A stretch of 38,804 bases of DNA. It comes from a virus. Positions 15,393-24,059 of this stretch are shown one piece after another. The first letter of the stretch is position 1. Every line of letters begins with the position of its first letter. The notes under the pieces were generated by a model. The model was not told the DNA's origin. It was given only the letters and a program-made list of their open reading frames with translations, and ran no database searches. The DNA is taken from the IMG/VR virus record IMGVR_UViG_3300032397_003225, positions 1 through 38,804 of that record. The stretch is one strand, 5' to 3'. Position numbers and translations under genes: made by a program.

Positions 15393-18300
15393 TGACCTAC
15401 GTCATTCCTGTGGTTCATCCTGCGGCATTGTTGAGAGGTGGTCATCCCATCTCCGACATCATACGCATGGACTTGGCCAAGGCTCTACGTCTGACAGCAG
15501 AGGCTCCACGTCAGCGAGAGAACCTGGTGATAGTGCACCCATCAAATCCGTTGGGTCTGACCCAAGTGGTGCGTATCGCACTGGCCTGGCTTGAACGCTG
15601 GCAGGACATGGGTGTCACGACGGCTGTTGATGTTGAGACGTCTTCACTGAACTTCTTCGCCTGTAAGCTCTATTCCATCGCGCTATCCGGAGAGGATGGT
15701 TGTGACACAGCAATTGCATTCACTTTGATGGACAAGAGAACATTGCCCTGGGACGCCGAGGTTGCAATGGTGACTGCAACCCGGGCACTGTTGGCGAATC
15801 CACGAGTGTCCAAACTCTTTCACAATGCACCATATGACTTTGCCGTGCTGCACCAGAAGAATATGCCTGTCATCGGTCCAATCGAGGACACACAGGCCTA
15901 CGCGCACCTACGTCAGTGCGACATACCAAAAGACTTGGGTTTCATTGGCCAGACATTCCTGGATGTAGAGCCATGGAAGCTCAACCATGAAGGGAAGAAG
16001 CAAGCCTTCACGACTGATGCCATAGAGCTTCTTATCTACAACGCCAAGGATGCACTGAACACGATGAAACTGCGGCGGCCATTGCTTGAATCACTGGCCG
16101 GCCGCGGTTGCACACCAGCACTCCTTGAGTTTCAGAATGGCATGGCCCGGCTGGCTGCGCGCATGGAGCTCACAGGATTGCCGATCAACTTCGAGAAGCG
16201 TCGGGCGATGGGCAAGAAGCTTCTGGTGAAGCTTGAGGAGCTACGTGGACGCATGTGCTCCTATCTTAGCTGGCCTGATTTCAATCCGATGAACAAGAAC
16301 CATGCGGTTCGCGCATTGTACGACAGGAAGTACTTAGGACTGATGCCAACTGCATGGACTCCCAAGACTAAGCAACCAAGTACCAAGTATGAACACATCA
16401 TCGATCACATGGAGAATCCATTTGTAAAGTCATTCATAGACTATGTGGAGAATCATCACGTGCATGCAACACAATATCGAGAAGAACCAGAACACAAAGG
16501 AGATCCAAAAGCTGGTGCTTACACTAGAGCCGTACAGTTGGATGGACGACTGCATTATAAATGCAATCCAACTGGACAAAAAGGCTCTAGAGTCTCAACC
16601 GAACCCAATTGCTTATCGGCCGATACGGAATTGCTCACAGAATTTGGATGGTTGACATTCCCTGAGGCAGAAAACAGGAATGCATTGGCCATACAATACA
16701 ATCCATCGACTGCGCAATCTGAGATCTCCAGCAGCACGCAGTATGTGCAGGGCGAGACTATGGAATGGATAGATGTGAAGACAGAGGCATTAACACTTCG
16801 CATGACGCCGAATCACAGAGTATTATTGCGACACAACCGCAAGGTGGACTACGCCCAGCAGCGTGTGGAGCGCACGGTCTGTGCCAATGACTTGCTAGGG
16901 GTAGTCCATGCTGGCAGCTCCATACCAAGTCGTGCCAGCAGTGGATTTGCTGGTGATGGTCTACAAATACCACCGGAGTATGTGTCCGTGATGTGCGCCT
17001 GCCAAGCTGATGGCTGGCTTCGCAAATATGGCAATGGAGAGGCCTGGGCTTTCTATTTATCTAAAATCAATAAAATAGAACGATTGGCTGCCGCATTGAC
17101 TTCCTGTGGGGAAGAAGCGAGTTGGTATTCCACTTCACTAGGACGAAAGAAACGAATCGGAGGACGTAAGCCAGAGACAGCGTTCTATATCAGGGACTGC
17201 AAGCTCAAGTTATGGATCGATGAGCATTTGAAACCGAATAAAGAATTTGGACCCTGGTTGCTGCAATGGAGTACGGAATCACTGAAAAATTTCGTGAGTG
17301 AGGTTGGCCAATGGGATGGCAGAGCAAGTAGTGGAGACGAATATTCCACAACTAGCAAATGCAACGCCGACTGGGTGCAGGCTGCAGCCGTAATAAGTGG
17401 TGCCAAGGCAGGATCCGTGTATACATTCTTTGGCAACAAATCAAAATCTCCATGTTATCAAATAACATCTGGTTGGCCAAAATGCGAAATGGGCTTCGCC
17501 AGAAAACACGTAACGTCCACCACGCTGGAGCATGCTGAGCCAACATTTTGCGTCACAGTGCCAAGTGGCTATATCTTTGTCAGAAGGAATGGAAGAGCTT
17601 GCATTACTGGAAATTGTCAGAATCAAAGGGTCGCAGACAGAGAGTTCTTCGAGGCCCCTGAAGGCAGGGTTTTTATAGGCAGTGACAAGGCGGCTCTAGA
17701 GCTTAGATTGGCCGCATGTATGGCTGGTGTTAGAGAACTACTGGACGAAATGGCAAAACCATCTGGCGACCCGCACAGATTGGCCGCCATTAACATCTAC
17801 GGAGATGCGTTTCTGGCGAAGACGAAGGAAGAACAGAAGAGGCTGCGCGATGCAGTGAAGACCACTGTCTACGCTTCATTGTATAGAGCGGGTGTCAAGA
17901 CAGTGCATAAATCAATACGCAAGAAGAAGTTTCTGGATACCGCCCTGCGTGCAGCTCTGACACTGGAGGCTGTAGGACACATTTATCACAGTTTTTTTGG
18001 CAAATACGTGGAAATACCGATTTGGCATGATTTCAACTATGAGGTGGCACAACACCAGGGATACGTAGAGACACCGCCGTTCGGCAGACGTCGTTATTTT
18101 CCAGTGCAGCCACCTCCATATACTGAAGTAAGTAACTGGATAATTCAAACTGCCGGTTCTGATATAGTTGGATATCAAATGATCCAAATACAGGAAGAGC
18201 TAGACCATAGATTTCATGGAGACGCCAGCATTATTCTGCATGGACACGATGCACTCTACATAGAGTGTGCCGAAATGCATGCAGAGACGGTGAAGAAAAT

Positions 18301-18403
18301 AGTGGAGAACATATTCGGCCACTACATTCTGGATGGACCGGCTGGTAAAGTAGATTTAACAGCTGACTGTAAGATAGCAAAAAATCTAAAGGAAGCCAAG
18401 TGA
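15392..18403 (+). CDS. Family A DNA polymerase with 3'-5' exonuclease (intein-containing precursor)
   Basis: Phage replicative DNA polymerase of the Pol I family. The first 35 residues carry a UDG-like end (VIPVVHPAALLRGG). The exonuclease domain follows: VDVETSS (Exo I), FHNAPYDF (Exo II), YNAKDALNTM (Exo III). Polymerase motifs: RVSTEPN joined to CQNQRV, motif A GSDKAALELR, motif B KTTVYASLYRAG, motif C LHGHDALYIE. The precursor is 1003 aa; the mature protein is about 668 aa after removal of a 335-aa intein, the size of a compact phage PolA without a 5' nuclease. GTG 15392 follows GAAGGAAGA and overlaps the UDG stop, so the two are translationally coupled. Confidence 0.93.
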   Translation: MTYVIPVVHPAALLRGGHPISDIIRMDLAKALRLTAEAPRQRENLVIVHPSNPLGLTQVVRIALAWLERWQDMGVTTAVDVETSSLNFFACKLYSIALSGEDGCDTAIAFTLMDKRTLPWDAEVAMVTATRALLANPRVSKLFHNAPYDFAVLHQKNMPVIGPIEDTQAYAHLRQCDIPKDLGFIGQTFLDVEPWKLNHEGKKQAFTTDAIELLIYNAKDALNTMKLRRPLLESLAGRGCTPALLEFQNGMARLAARMELTGLPINFEKRRAMGKKLLVKLEELRGRMCSYLSWPDFNPMNKNHAVRALYDRKYLGLMPTAWTPKTKQPSTKYEHIIDHMENPFVKSFIDYVENHHVHATQYREEPEHKGDPKAGAYTRAVQLDGRLHYKCNPTGQKGSRVSTEPNCLSADTELLTEFGWLTFPEAENRNALAIQYNPSTAQSEISSSTQYVQGETMEWIDVKTEALTLRMTPNHRVLLRHNRKVDYAQQRVERTVCANDLLGVVHAGSSIPSRASSGFAGDGLQIPPEYVSVMCACQADGWLRKYGNGEAWAFYLSKINKIERLAAALTSCGEEASWYSTSLGRKKRIGGRKPETAFYIRDCKLKLWIDEHLKPNKEFGPWLLQWSTESLKNFVSEVGQWDGRASSGDEYSTTSKCNADWVQAAAVISGAKAGSVYTFFGNKSKSPCYQITSGWPKCEMGFARKHVTSTTLEHAEPTFCVTVPSGYIFVRRNGRACITGNCQNQRVADREFFEAPEGRVFIGSDKAALELRLAACMAGVRELLDEMAKPSGDPHRLAAINIYGDAFLAKTKEEQKRLRDAVKTTVYASLYRAGVKTVHKSIRKKKFLDTALRAALTLEAVGHIYHSFFGKYVEIPIWHDFNYEVAQHQGYVETPPFGRRRYFPVQPPPYTEVSNWIIQTAGSDIVGYQMIQIQEELDHRFHGDASIILHGHDALYIECAEMHAETVKKIVENIFGHYILDGPAGKVDLTADCKIAKNLKEAK
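16610..17614 (+). other. Intein with LAGLIDADG-like domain in the DNA polymerase
   Basis: A 335-aa intein (residues 407-741). It starts with Cys (CLSADTELLTEFGW), has block B RMTPNHRVL, block F TFCVTVPSGYIFV and ends ACITGN before Cys+1, which becomes part of the PN-C-QN polymerase motif. The residue before the terminal Asn is Gly, not His. The centre holds a degenerate LAGLIDADG pair, VMCACQADGWL and EVGQWDGRA, with Asp kept in both, in the style of homing endonucleases in phage polymerase inteins. Confidence 0.92.
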
Positions 18404-18420
18404 AAAACAAGGGAGATAAA

Positions 18421-19218
18421 ATGCCAGGATTAGTTGTGCATGGAAAAGTGGTGCAAATACCAGGACTGAACATCAATAACTATAAAGATCATCCAGGCCT
18501 GTTGTTGAAGATGGGTGAGGACATGCGTCTTCGCAATACACGATGGGTTCGTGGCATCGTGTTGCACACAACAAAGGGCGAATGGCCACAGAAAGTATCG
18601 GAGGGACTCGGACCTAACACGAATGTTGAAGACAGAATTGCAAGGTTGTGGTCTACGGACCACCGACAGGCTGGAGCGCATCTATCTGTGGACTGGGATG
18701 GCTCCATTGGCTGCCACTGCGATCTTCGCCTACACGCCGCCTACCATGCTGGTGCGGTGAATGAGTACACCATTGGGATCGAAATGTATCAGGGGCCGAA
18801 GCCAGAGAATGCGCTCTACGAGAAGCAACTGGATGTCACCGTGAAGCTGGTCAACGAGCTGACGAGGCTGTTCGGCATCCAACGACAGGTACCGAACCTC
18901 CGACTCACGGGCGTGGTACCACGTCTGGCTGCAGGCGGAAAGGATTTCTGTGGGGTCTATGGACACCGCAACGTCACCACAGACAGGGGACGTGGAGATC
19001 CAGGAGATCACATCTTCACCCGGCTGTTGGAGGCTGGATACGAACAATGGGACATCGTCTCCGGGGAAGACTTGGCCATCTGGCGGCAACGACAGGCCGA
19101 ATTGCTGGAGGTGGCACCAGAGAGTTGTGATGGAATACCTGGACCGCAGACCGTCGACGCACTACGGTTTGTCAACTACACCGACGGCCTTTGGGTGGCC
19201 GTCAAGGAGAAGGAGTGA
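18421..19218 (+). CDS. N-acetylmuramoyl-L-alanine amidase endolysin
   Basis: A 265-aa peptidoglycan amidase of the Amidase_2/PGRP fold. Zinc and catalytic residues are visible: His49 in GIVLHTTKG, His109 in AYHAGAVN, the NEYTIGIEMYQ strand, and His182 in YGHRNVTTDRGRGDPG. The C-terminus (DLAIWRQRQAELL...DGIPGPQTVDAL) matches a peptidoglycan-binding repeat. No signal peptide, so export would need a holin. GGGAGATAAA before ATG 18421 decides the start over the GTG at 18400 that overlaps the polymerase stop. It begins the lysis-like part of the plus-strand run and would cut the host cell wall at the end of infection. Confidence 0.9.
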   Translation: MPGLVVHGKVVQIPGLNINNYKDHPGLLLKMGEDMRLRNTRWVRGIVLHTTKGEWPQKVSEGLGPNTNVEDRIARLWSTDHRQAGAHLSVDWDGSIGCHCDLRLHAAYHAGAVNEYTIGIEMYQGPKPENALYEKQLDVTVKLVNELTRLFGIQRQVPNLRLTGVVPRLAAGGKDFCGVYGHRNVTTDRGRGDPGDHIFTRLLEAGYEQWDIVSGEDLAIWRQRQAELLEVAPESCDGIPGPQTVDALRFVNYTDGLWVAVKEKE

Positions 19219-19223
19219 ATCTC

Positions 19224-19532
19224 ATGCCAACCGTCGACAAGGCACCAAAAATTGTGAAGGAAGAGTTCCGCTGGCTGCTGGAGCTGAAGGACGGGCAACG
19301 CGTTTGGGCTGCTCTGACACCGTCTGGCTTCACCACGGACCACAGTTTCACGGCAGCCGAGCTCGACACGGTAAAGGCACTCGTGTTGGACAAGTTCGCA
19401 CTGTCCGTCGCCGGCTTCTTGAATGCCATGCGCGAGGCAAAAGCTGTGGTTGAGGCAACTGCAAACAAGACCGAACAGTTCAAGGAGACGTCACATGAGC
19501 TGGATGGACAAGAAGGACAGCCTACAGGCTGA
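19224..19532 (+). CDS. Hypothetical protein (102 aa) after the endolysin
   Basis: Soluble, mostly helical protein with a possible coiled coil (ELDTVKALVLDKFALSVAGFLNAMREAKAVVEATANKTEQF). No family recognised. AAGGAG is well placed before ATG 19224, five bases after the endolysin stop, and the 3' end overlaps the next gene by 38 bp. Its place between the endolysin and an HExxH membrane protein hints at a lysis or cell-envelope role, but this is position only. Confidence 0.7.
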   Translation: MPTVDKAPKIVKEEFRWLLELKDGQRVWAALTPSGFTTDHSFTAAELDTVKALVLDKFALSVAGFLNAMREAKAVVEATANKTEQFKETSHELDGQEGQPTG

Positions 19533-20082
19533 GCTGAGAGAGATTGACCCGGGTGTGGTCCTGATGAGCAAGGACGCCCCTTTTTGGCGTATGATGGGCT
19601 GGCTGGCGGCTCCTTTCACTGGCCGTGCAGGGTTTCGCAATGATTTTGCAACCTCCATCGGCACTCTTCAGGGCTATCCAACCGCCTGGGGTGAGAACAC
19701 CGTGCGCAAGGTCGGTGTGCATGAGACCCGGCACACGCGTCAGCAGCGCATCTGTGGTTGGTTCATACCCGTCCTGGGCTGGTTGCCCTGGATAGCCCCC
19801 TGGGTTGGTCTTCCCCTCTTTTTTCTCATCTGGGGCCTGTTGCCATTCCCCATCTTCTTCGCTTGGGGACGATACAGATTGGAGCTCGATGCGACAGCAG
19901 CCAGCTGGAAGAATGAGTTGCAGCACGGCACATCTGTTGTCTATGTTCAGGCTCGCGTCAAGGGTTGGGCTGGCACCATCAGCTCCAGGGCGTATGGCTG
20001 GTCGATACCACGGCGATGGGCAGAATGGGGCGCCGTACGCAAGTTCAACCAGTTGGTCCGACAAATATCAAGTGGGAGTTAG
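19495..20082 (+). CDS. Membrane protein with HExxH zinc-protease-like motif (195 aa)
   Basis: HETRHTRQQ (about residues 76-84) fits HExxH, followed by a long hydrophobic stretch (GWFIPVLGWLPWIAPWVGLPLFFLIWGLLPFPIFFAWGRY) forming one or two membrane passes, then YRLELDATA, where Glu could be the third zinc ligand of a gluzincin-like site. AAGGAGACGTCAC precedes ATG 19495. It follows the endolysin and may act in lysis, or process or hold proteins at the inner membrane. Catalysis is inferred from the motif only, since short HExxH strings occur by chance. Confidence 0.65.
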   Translation: MSWMDKKDSLQAELREIDPGVVLMSKDAPFWRMMGWLAAPFTGRAGFRNDFATSIGTLQGYPTAWGENTVRKVGVHETRHTRQQRICGWFIPVLGWLPWIAPWVGLPLFFLIWGLLPFPIFFAWGRYRLELDATAASWKNELQHGTSVVYVQARVKGWAGTISSRAYGWSIPRRWAEWGAVRKFNQLVRQISSGS

Positions 20083-20084
20083 AC

Positions 20085-20714
20085 ATGAGTCCATTTCAAG
20101 GTTTCATACCGCATAGGGTAGATCTGTTTGATAGGGCAATGAATAGCTTTCACTCCACGCTCACTGCTATTGGCAGTTACAAAAGCGCCATCACCAGCGC
20201 CATACAGAATCCTGGCGTGCTGGTTGACGACGCCGTTCTGCAAACTCTGTACGGTGAGTACTTGAAATGCCGTGGTGCACTTCTTATGGCTTTCCAGGGT
20301 GACATCCCATTCATGGATCAGCTATTCTCCGAGATCATGGCAGCAATCCAGACTACACAGGATCAAGAACCGCCGAGCGAACCAGTGCATCTTGGCGCCG
20401 AACTGTTTCAAGTGAATGATCCCGAAGAGAGAGAAGGAAAGAAAAGCAGGCCAAGCCCGACATCAAGACTGAACTACGACGGGATCAGCAATGCGGATTG
20501 CCTGGATGCGTTGCAGACCATTGACGAAACGCTCGATCTGCTTCCAACTTTACCGGATGCAGCTGCAGATTTCGCGGATAGTGTAGAACAGAAACTGACC
20601 AGCATGCGCGAAGGCATCATTGGCAAAGGACGGGCCACTGAAAAACAAATAATAGCCATAGAGAACATGCAACGTGGAGCTCTGAAGTGGACCGATCACA
20701 ATGAGTATGATTGA
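20085..20714 (+). CDS. Hypothetical protein (209 aa)
   Basis: No family recognised. Helical N-terminal half (FDRAMNSFHSTLTAIGSYKSAI, then LKCRGALLMAFQGDIPFMDQLFSEIMAAIQ), a charged linker (EEREGKKSRPSPTSR), and a second helical part ending in GALKWTDHNEYD. GTGGGAGTTAGAC lies before ATG 20085, two bases after the upstream stop. It is followed within a few bases by a DinG-type helicase, so it may be a helicase accessory; this is inferred from order only. Confidence 0.7.
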   Translation: MSPFQGFIPHRVDLFDRAMNSFHSTLTAIGSYKSAITSAIQNPGVLVDDAVLQTLYGEYLKCRGALLMAFQGDIPFMDQLFSEIMAAIQTTQDQEPPSEPVHLGAELFQVNDPEEREGKKSRPSPTSRLNYDGISNADCLDALQTIDETLDLLPTLPDAAADFADSVEQKLTSMREGIIGKGRATEKQIIAIENMQRGALKWTDHNEYD

Positions 20715-20719
20715 GCGCT

Positions 20720-22717
20720 ATGCCGACTAATCGCTACGACCATTACATAGATCAAATATTGGCTCCGGGAGGCCTGCTCGAGCGCTCTATGCGAGGGTAT
20801 GAGGCCAGGCCTGGTCAGTTGCGTCTGGCACATGAGATAGACATCGCCATGTGCTTCGGAGAGCACATTATTGCAGAAGCTGAATGCGGTACGGGAAAGA
20901 CTGCTGCTTACGGTGTACCAGCGATTGCACACGCCTGTTGCAACAAAATGCGTTGTGCGATTGTGACGGCGAACATTCAGCTTCAGGAGCAGTTGGTCAA
21001 GAAGGACCTTCCATTGCTTCATCGCATACTGCCGTTCAAGTTCGAATTCGCTCTACTCAAAGGCCGCAACAACTACGCGTGCCGAGACAGGTTCTGGCAG
21101 GGACAGACCGATGACTCCTTTGCCAAGATCAGAATGCATCTCGACGGAAGACAGCAACTGGATGCGGCGTTGGAGTGGATGCAAACGAGCTCCACCGGGG
21201 ATAAATCCGAGTTGAGTCCGGAACCGGCGTTTGAGGTATGGAGCGCAATATCCACAGACAGCGACGAATGCAAGAGAAATCGTTGCACGTACAAGGACGA
21301 ATGCTTTGCAAACGCTGCCAGGAACACGGCGCTACGGTCGCACATCATAGTGACCAACTACCACACTTTGTTCTCCTACATGAGACGGGATGACAATCCT
21401 CTGATGCTGCCGCATATGGTCCTCGATGAGGCACACGAAGTGGCCAGGATAGCCAGAGATTTTATGGGTTTCAAGTTCACGCAGTACTCCATCGGAAAGG
21501 TAACACGATGGCTGCAAGAACTCGGGAAGAGAGGTCTACCGTTGCGTGGTAGTTTGGAAGCAGCGAACACTGCATTCTTCGCGGCAAGTGGCAGAATGTT
21601 GGGTCAACTGAAACGAGAGGCTGCCAGGAGAAAGAAAGGTAGCGATTGCCGACTGACTGTGCCCAATTGGACCAAAGATCATCTACCTCTGATGGCCATA
21701 CTGTCTGAATGCAAACAACTGGCTGCAGATCGCTTCAGCAGTCCTGATGCTGACCCGGCTTCCAGAATAGATGCCGAGCAGGCATTCAACAAGATTTCAG
21801 AAATACTGAAACAGCTGCACGGAGGCGTGGAACTGAATGACAATAACTCTGTATACTGGCTCGAGGAGACAGGCAAGCGCAAGAATGTTGCACTACAGGC
21901 CAAGCTGATAGACGTCAGTGCAATCCTACACGAGAGACTATTCAGGGCTACGCGGTCGATAACGCTTTCGTCAGCCACTCTCAGCGTTGACAAATCGTTC
22001 TCCTTCATCCAGCGAGAGCTCGGTGTGCCAGAGAATGCCAAGCAGTGCATCGTCACAAGTCCTTTCAATTTATACGAGCAGTCTCTGTTCGTCGTGCCGC
22101 CAGACTCTCCTTTGCCGCAAGATGAACGTCGATTTCAACAGGCCACGGCTGATGCTATAGAGCATGTCGCAACGGCTTGCGGAGGTCGCACACTTGGCCT
22201 TTTCACTTCCAACAAGAATCTGAGAGCTGTACGCGATCTACTGATCGCCAGGAATCTGCCTTACAGACTACTGGCACAGGACGGAGAGCTATCCCGAGCG
22301 GAGCTCTATCAGATCTTCAAGAGTGATGAGTCATCCATCTTGCTTGGTGTTGCCTCGTTCTGGACCGGCGTGGATGTACCGGGCGAAGCGCTCGTTGGCC
22401 TGGTGATCGATAAGCTACCATTCCCCAACCTCAACGATCCTTTCATCGATGCACTGGAAGAGAAGTGGAAGAAGGCAGCATTCAATCGTTACAGTCTGCC
22501 ACACACCATTATCACATTGAAACAAGGCATTGGTCGATTGATCAGACGCAAGGACGACTACGGCGTGGTTGTACTGGTTGACAGTCGTGTGCTGCAGAAG
22601 AGATACGGCGTAATAGTGACACGCTCTCTTCCACCAATGCGTAGCACACCGCACATGACTGACATCGTTCCATTCATTGAGAAGCACAGAGCAGCGCGAG
22701 CGGCGCGGAGTGCGTAA
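20720..22717 (+). CDS. DinG/XPD-type SF2 DNA helicase
   Basis: A 665-aa helicase of the Rad3/XPD/DinG group. Walker A is AECGTGKT (54-61), TANIQLQEQL is motif Ia, and MVLDEAHE is the DEAH box. Between them lie Cys residues in NYACRDR, KRNRC and YKDEC that fit the Fe-S cluster of this group. Motif V/VI is TLKQGIGRLIRRKDDYGVVVLVDSR. It would unwind 5'-3', acting on damaged, R-loop or recombination intermediates. ATG 20720 lies six bases after the upstream stop; a TTG at 20711 is possible. The length is close to bacterial DinG. Confidence 0.9.
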   Translation: MPTNRYDHYIDQILAPGGLLERSMRGYEARPGQLRLAHEIDIAMCFGEHIIAEAECGTGKTAAYGVPAIAHACCNKMRCAIVTANIQLQEQLVKKDLPLLHRILPFKFEFALLKGRNNYACRDRFWQGQTDDSFAKIRMHLDGRQQLDAALEWMQTSSTGDKSELSPEPAFEVWSAISTDSDECKRNRCTYKDECFANAARNTALRSHIIVTNYHTLFSYMRRDDNPLMLPHMVLDEAHEVARIARDFMGFKFTQYSIGKVTRWLQELGKRGLPLRGSLEAANTAFFAASGRMLGQLKREAARRKKGSDCRLTVPNWTKDHLPLMAILSECKQLAADRFSSPDADPASRIDAEQAFNKISEILKQLHGGVELNDNNSVYWLEETGKRKNVALQAKLIDVSAILHERLFRATRSITLSSATLSVDKSFSFIQRELGVPENAKQCIVTSPFNLYEQSLFVVPPDSPLPQDERRFQQATADAIEHVATACGGRTLGLFTSNKNLRAVRDLLIARNLPYRLLAQDGELSRAELYQIFKSDESSILLGVASFWTGVDVPGEALVGLVIDKLPFPNLNDPFIDALEEKWKKAAFNRYSLPHTIITLKQGIGRLIRRKDDYGVVVLVDSRVLQKRYGVIVTRSLPPMRSTPHMTDIVPFIEKHRAARAARSA

Positions 22718-23336
22718 GAAGTTGGCTGACGCTGCACAGAGAGCCAATTCCTGGCTACTGGCCTACAAAGACCTGGTGCTGGGCCTGGATTTGCCTTGGG
22801 CTGAACCGAATTGGACCACCAGCGACTTCGGAGAAGTGGTTCTGGAATGGTGGTTCGACACACGGAAGGCCACGCTTTACGTTTCTGGAAAGTCAATCGA
22901 GTATCTCTGCTCGGACGACAGCTGGATGGACGATGGAGCGGTTCGAGATATGTTGCACATGCTCGACATCTGGCGCTGGCTTCTTGGCGCACGTTGCAAA
23001 CGTCTACCGGCCATGACAGCACTGGACAAGTTCGAAGAGCTCGGAACCAACTGGGGCGGTTATACCACCCCCCGTGCGGCTTTACTTGCAGCAGCACGAG
23101 ACGTCCTGCGAACATCAACGGGTGCCTTCACCCCAGATCCTGAGGTCACTCTGGAAGTCGACGGTGACATACAACTGATCTGGAAGAATGGCGCACGTGA
23201 GTTAGGAGTACGCATTACGGACGAGCTTCTCGTGCTCTTCTGGAAGGCGACCGGCCTCATCTCCGAAAACGGTACTTTGCCGAGGGATGCCAGCAAGGAG
23301 ATCAAAGAGCTCCTCGACTGGCTACTCGATGGATGA
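22710..23336 (+). CDS. Hypothetical protein with NWGGY motif (208 aa)
   Basis: The C-terminal half (FEELGTNWGGYTTPRAALLAAARDVL, then PEVTLEVDGDIQLIWKNGARELGVRI) fits a widespread family of unknown function with an NW-x-GY motif and a DG-x-I-x-L-x-W strand. The start is unclear: GTG 22710 overlaps the helicase stop; TTG 22677 and TTG 22722 are alternatives with no better ribosome binding site. The stop overlaps the next ATG (ATGA). Role unknown. Confidence 0.65.
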   Translation: MRKKLADAAQRANSWLLAYKDLVLGLDLPWAEPNWTTSDFGEVVLEWWFDTRKATLYVSGKSIEYLCSDDSWMDDGAVRDMLHMLDIWRWLLGARCKRLPAMTALDKFEELGTNWGGYTTPRAALLAAARDVLRTSTGAFTPDPEVTLEVDGDIQLIWKNGARELGVRITDELLVLFWKATGLISENGTLPRDASKEIKELLDWLLDG

Positions 23337-23536
23337 ATCAGATGACAACACCTGGGCACTACAAGAAGAAACACCGCTGTCTCTGCAGGTACTGCAACGA
23401 AGAGTTCTTTGCCTGCTCGCCAAAAGCGGTGAAGTGCGAGAAGGAGCGATGCCATTCGGAAGCCAAGCGCCTAGAACGCAAGCGCAAGCGTGCGCAATTG
23501 ACCATCACAGCACAAACAGCGGAGGAGCAAGAGTGA
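23333..23536 (+). CDS. Small basic zinc-finger-like protein (67 aa)
   Basis: Contains CLCRYCNEEFFAC and KCEKERCH, a four-Cys/His cluster close to a zinc ribbon, then a highly basic helix (KRLERKRKRAQL). ATG 23333 overlaps the upstream TGA, and the stop overlaps the next GTG, so it is coupled on both sides. Probably nucleic-acid binding. Confidence 0.75.
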   Translation: MNQMTTPGHYKKKHRCLCRYCNEEFFACSPKAVKCEKERCHSEAKRLERKRKRAQLTITAQTAEEQE

Positions 23537-23991
23537 CAGTCTGGTTGACCGAGGCAGATCGCCAAGCCTACATGAAAGCCCTTGATACAACCGTGGCGGA
23601 TCTCGACATCGTGGACTACCTCAAGATACTCAACGGTATCGATGGCGTATGCACTGTCTCATCGTGTCTAGGCTGGCATGCCAATGGAGAAGGACGTGTC
23701 AACTTCGACGTGGGCTTTGTCATCCTGCATCTGTCCGAGCAGAAGGGCAGACTTCTCGAGCGAGCAGCAGACGATCTATCTAGCTTCTGTGAGGGTCTCG
23801 CCATGGGCATGGAAAAGGAGTGGCTCTACAGCCCACACAACAGACCTGAGGCCCCTTGCATCGAGTGCCAGCCGGTCGAATGCCGAGGCAAGTGCCAACC
23901 GGTTGTCTGGCACACGGTCAAGTTCAGCGGCCGCGTCTGCCTGGGATGCCTCAGGGCTCTGTGCAATCTGCTGATGGGAATGTCGGCCTGA
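23533..23991 (+). CDS. Cys-rich hypothetical protein (152 aa)
   Basis: The N-terminal half contains LKILNGIDGVCTVSSCLGWHANGEG, like the SC-x-G-H sequences of small phage proteins of unknown function. The C-terminal half has nine Cys or so (CIECQPVECRGKCQPV, then VCLGCLRALC), probably a metal site. GGAGGAGCAAGA before GTG 23533 is a strong ribosome binding site and settles the start; a longer frame from 23287 would overlap two genes. It is the last gene of the long plus-strand run. Confidence 0.75.
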   Translation: MTVWLTEADRQAYMKALDTTVADLDIVDYLKILNGIDGVCTVSSCLGWHANGEGRVNFDVGFVILHLSEQKGRLLERAADDLSSFCEGLAMGMEKEWLYSPHNRPEAPCIECQPVECRGKCQPVVWHTVKFSGRVCLGCLRALCNLLMGMSA

Positions 23992-24001
23992 CGCTTTTTT
24001 C

Positions 24002-24049
24002 TTGACAGACTCCTTCTTGTTGGCATAAAATACGGGTGGTTGGGTGGGT
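24002..24049 (+). promoter_or_regulatory. Promoter P1 with G-run start region
   Basis: TTGACA (24002-24007), 18 bp, TAAAAT (24026-24031), an almost perfect sigma70-type promoter. It is followed by a G-rich tract (GGGTGGTTGGGTGGGT, 24034-24049) at the likely transcription start and then GAGGTTTGTATG. The same arrangement recurs at about 29.1 kb and, inverted, at about 25.0 kb. A T6 run (CTTTTTTC) lies just before the -35. Confidence 0.85.
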
Positions 24050-24059
24050 ATGAGGTTTG

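Noticed and set aside
15360-15394. Programmed -1 frameshift joining UDG and polymerase.
   Set aside because: No slippery heptamer in the short stop-free window before the junction; overlapping GTG start with GAAGGA fits reinitiation better.
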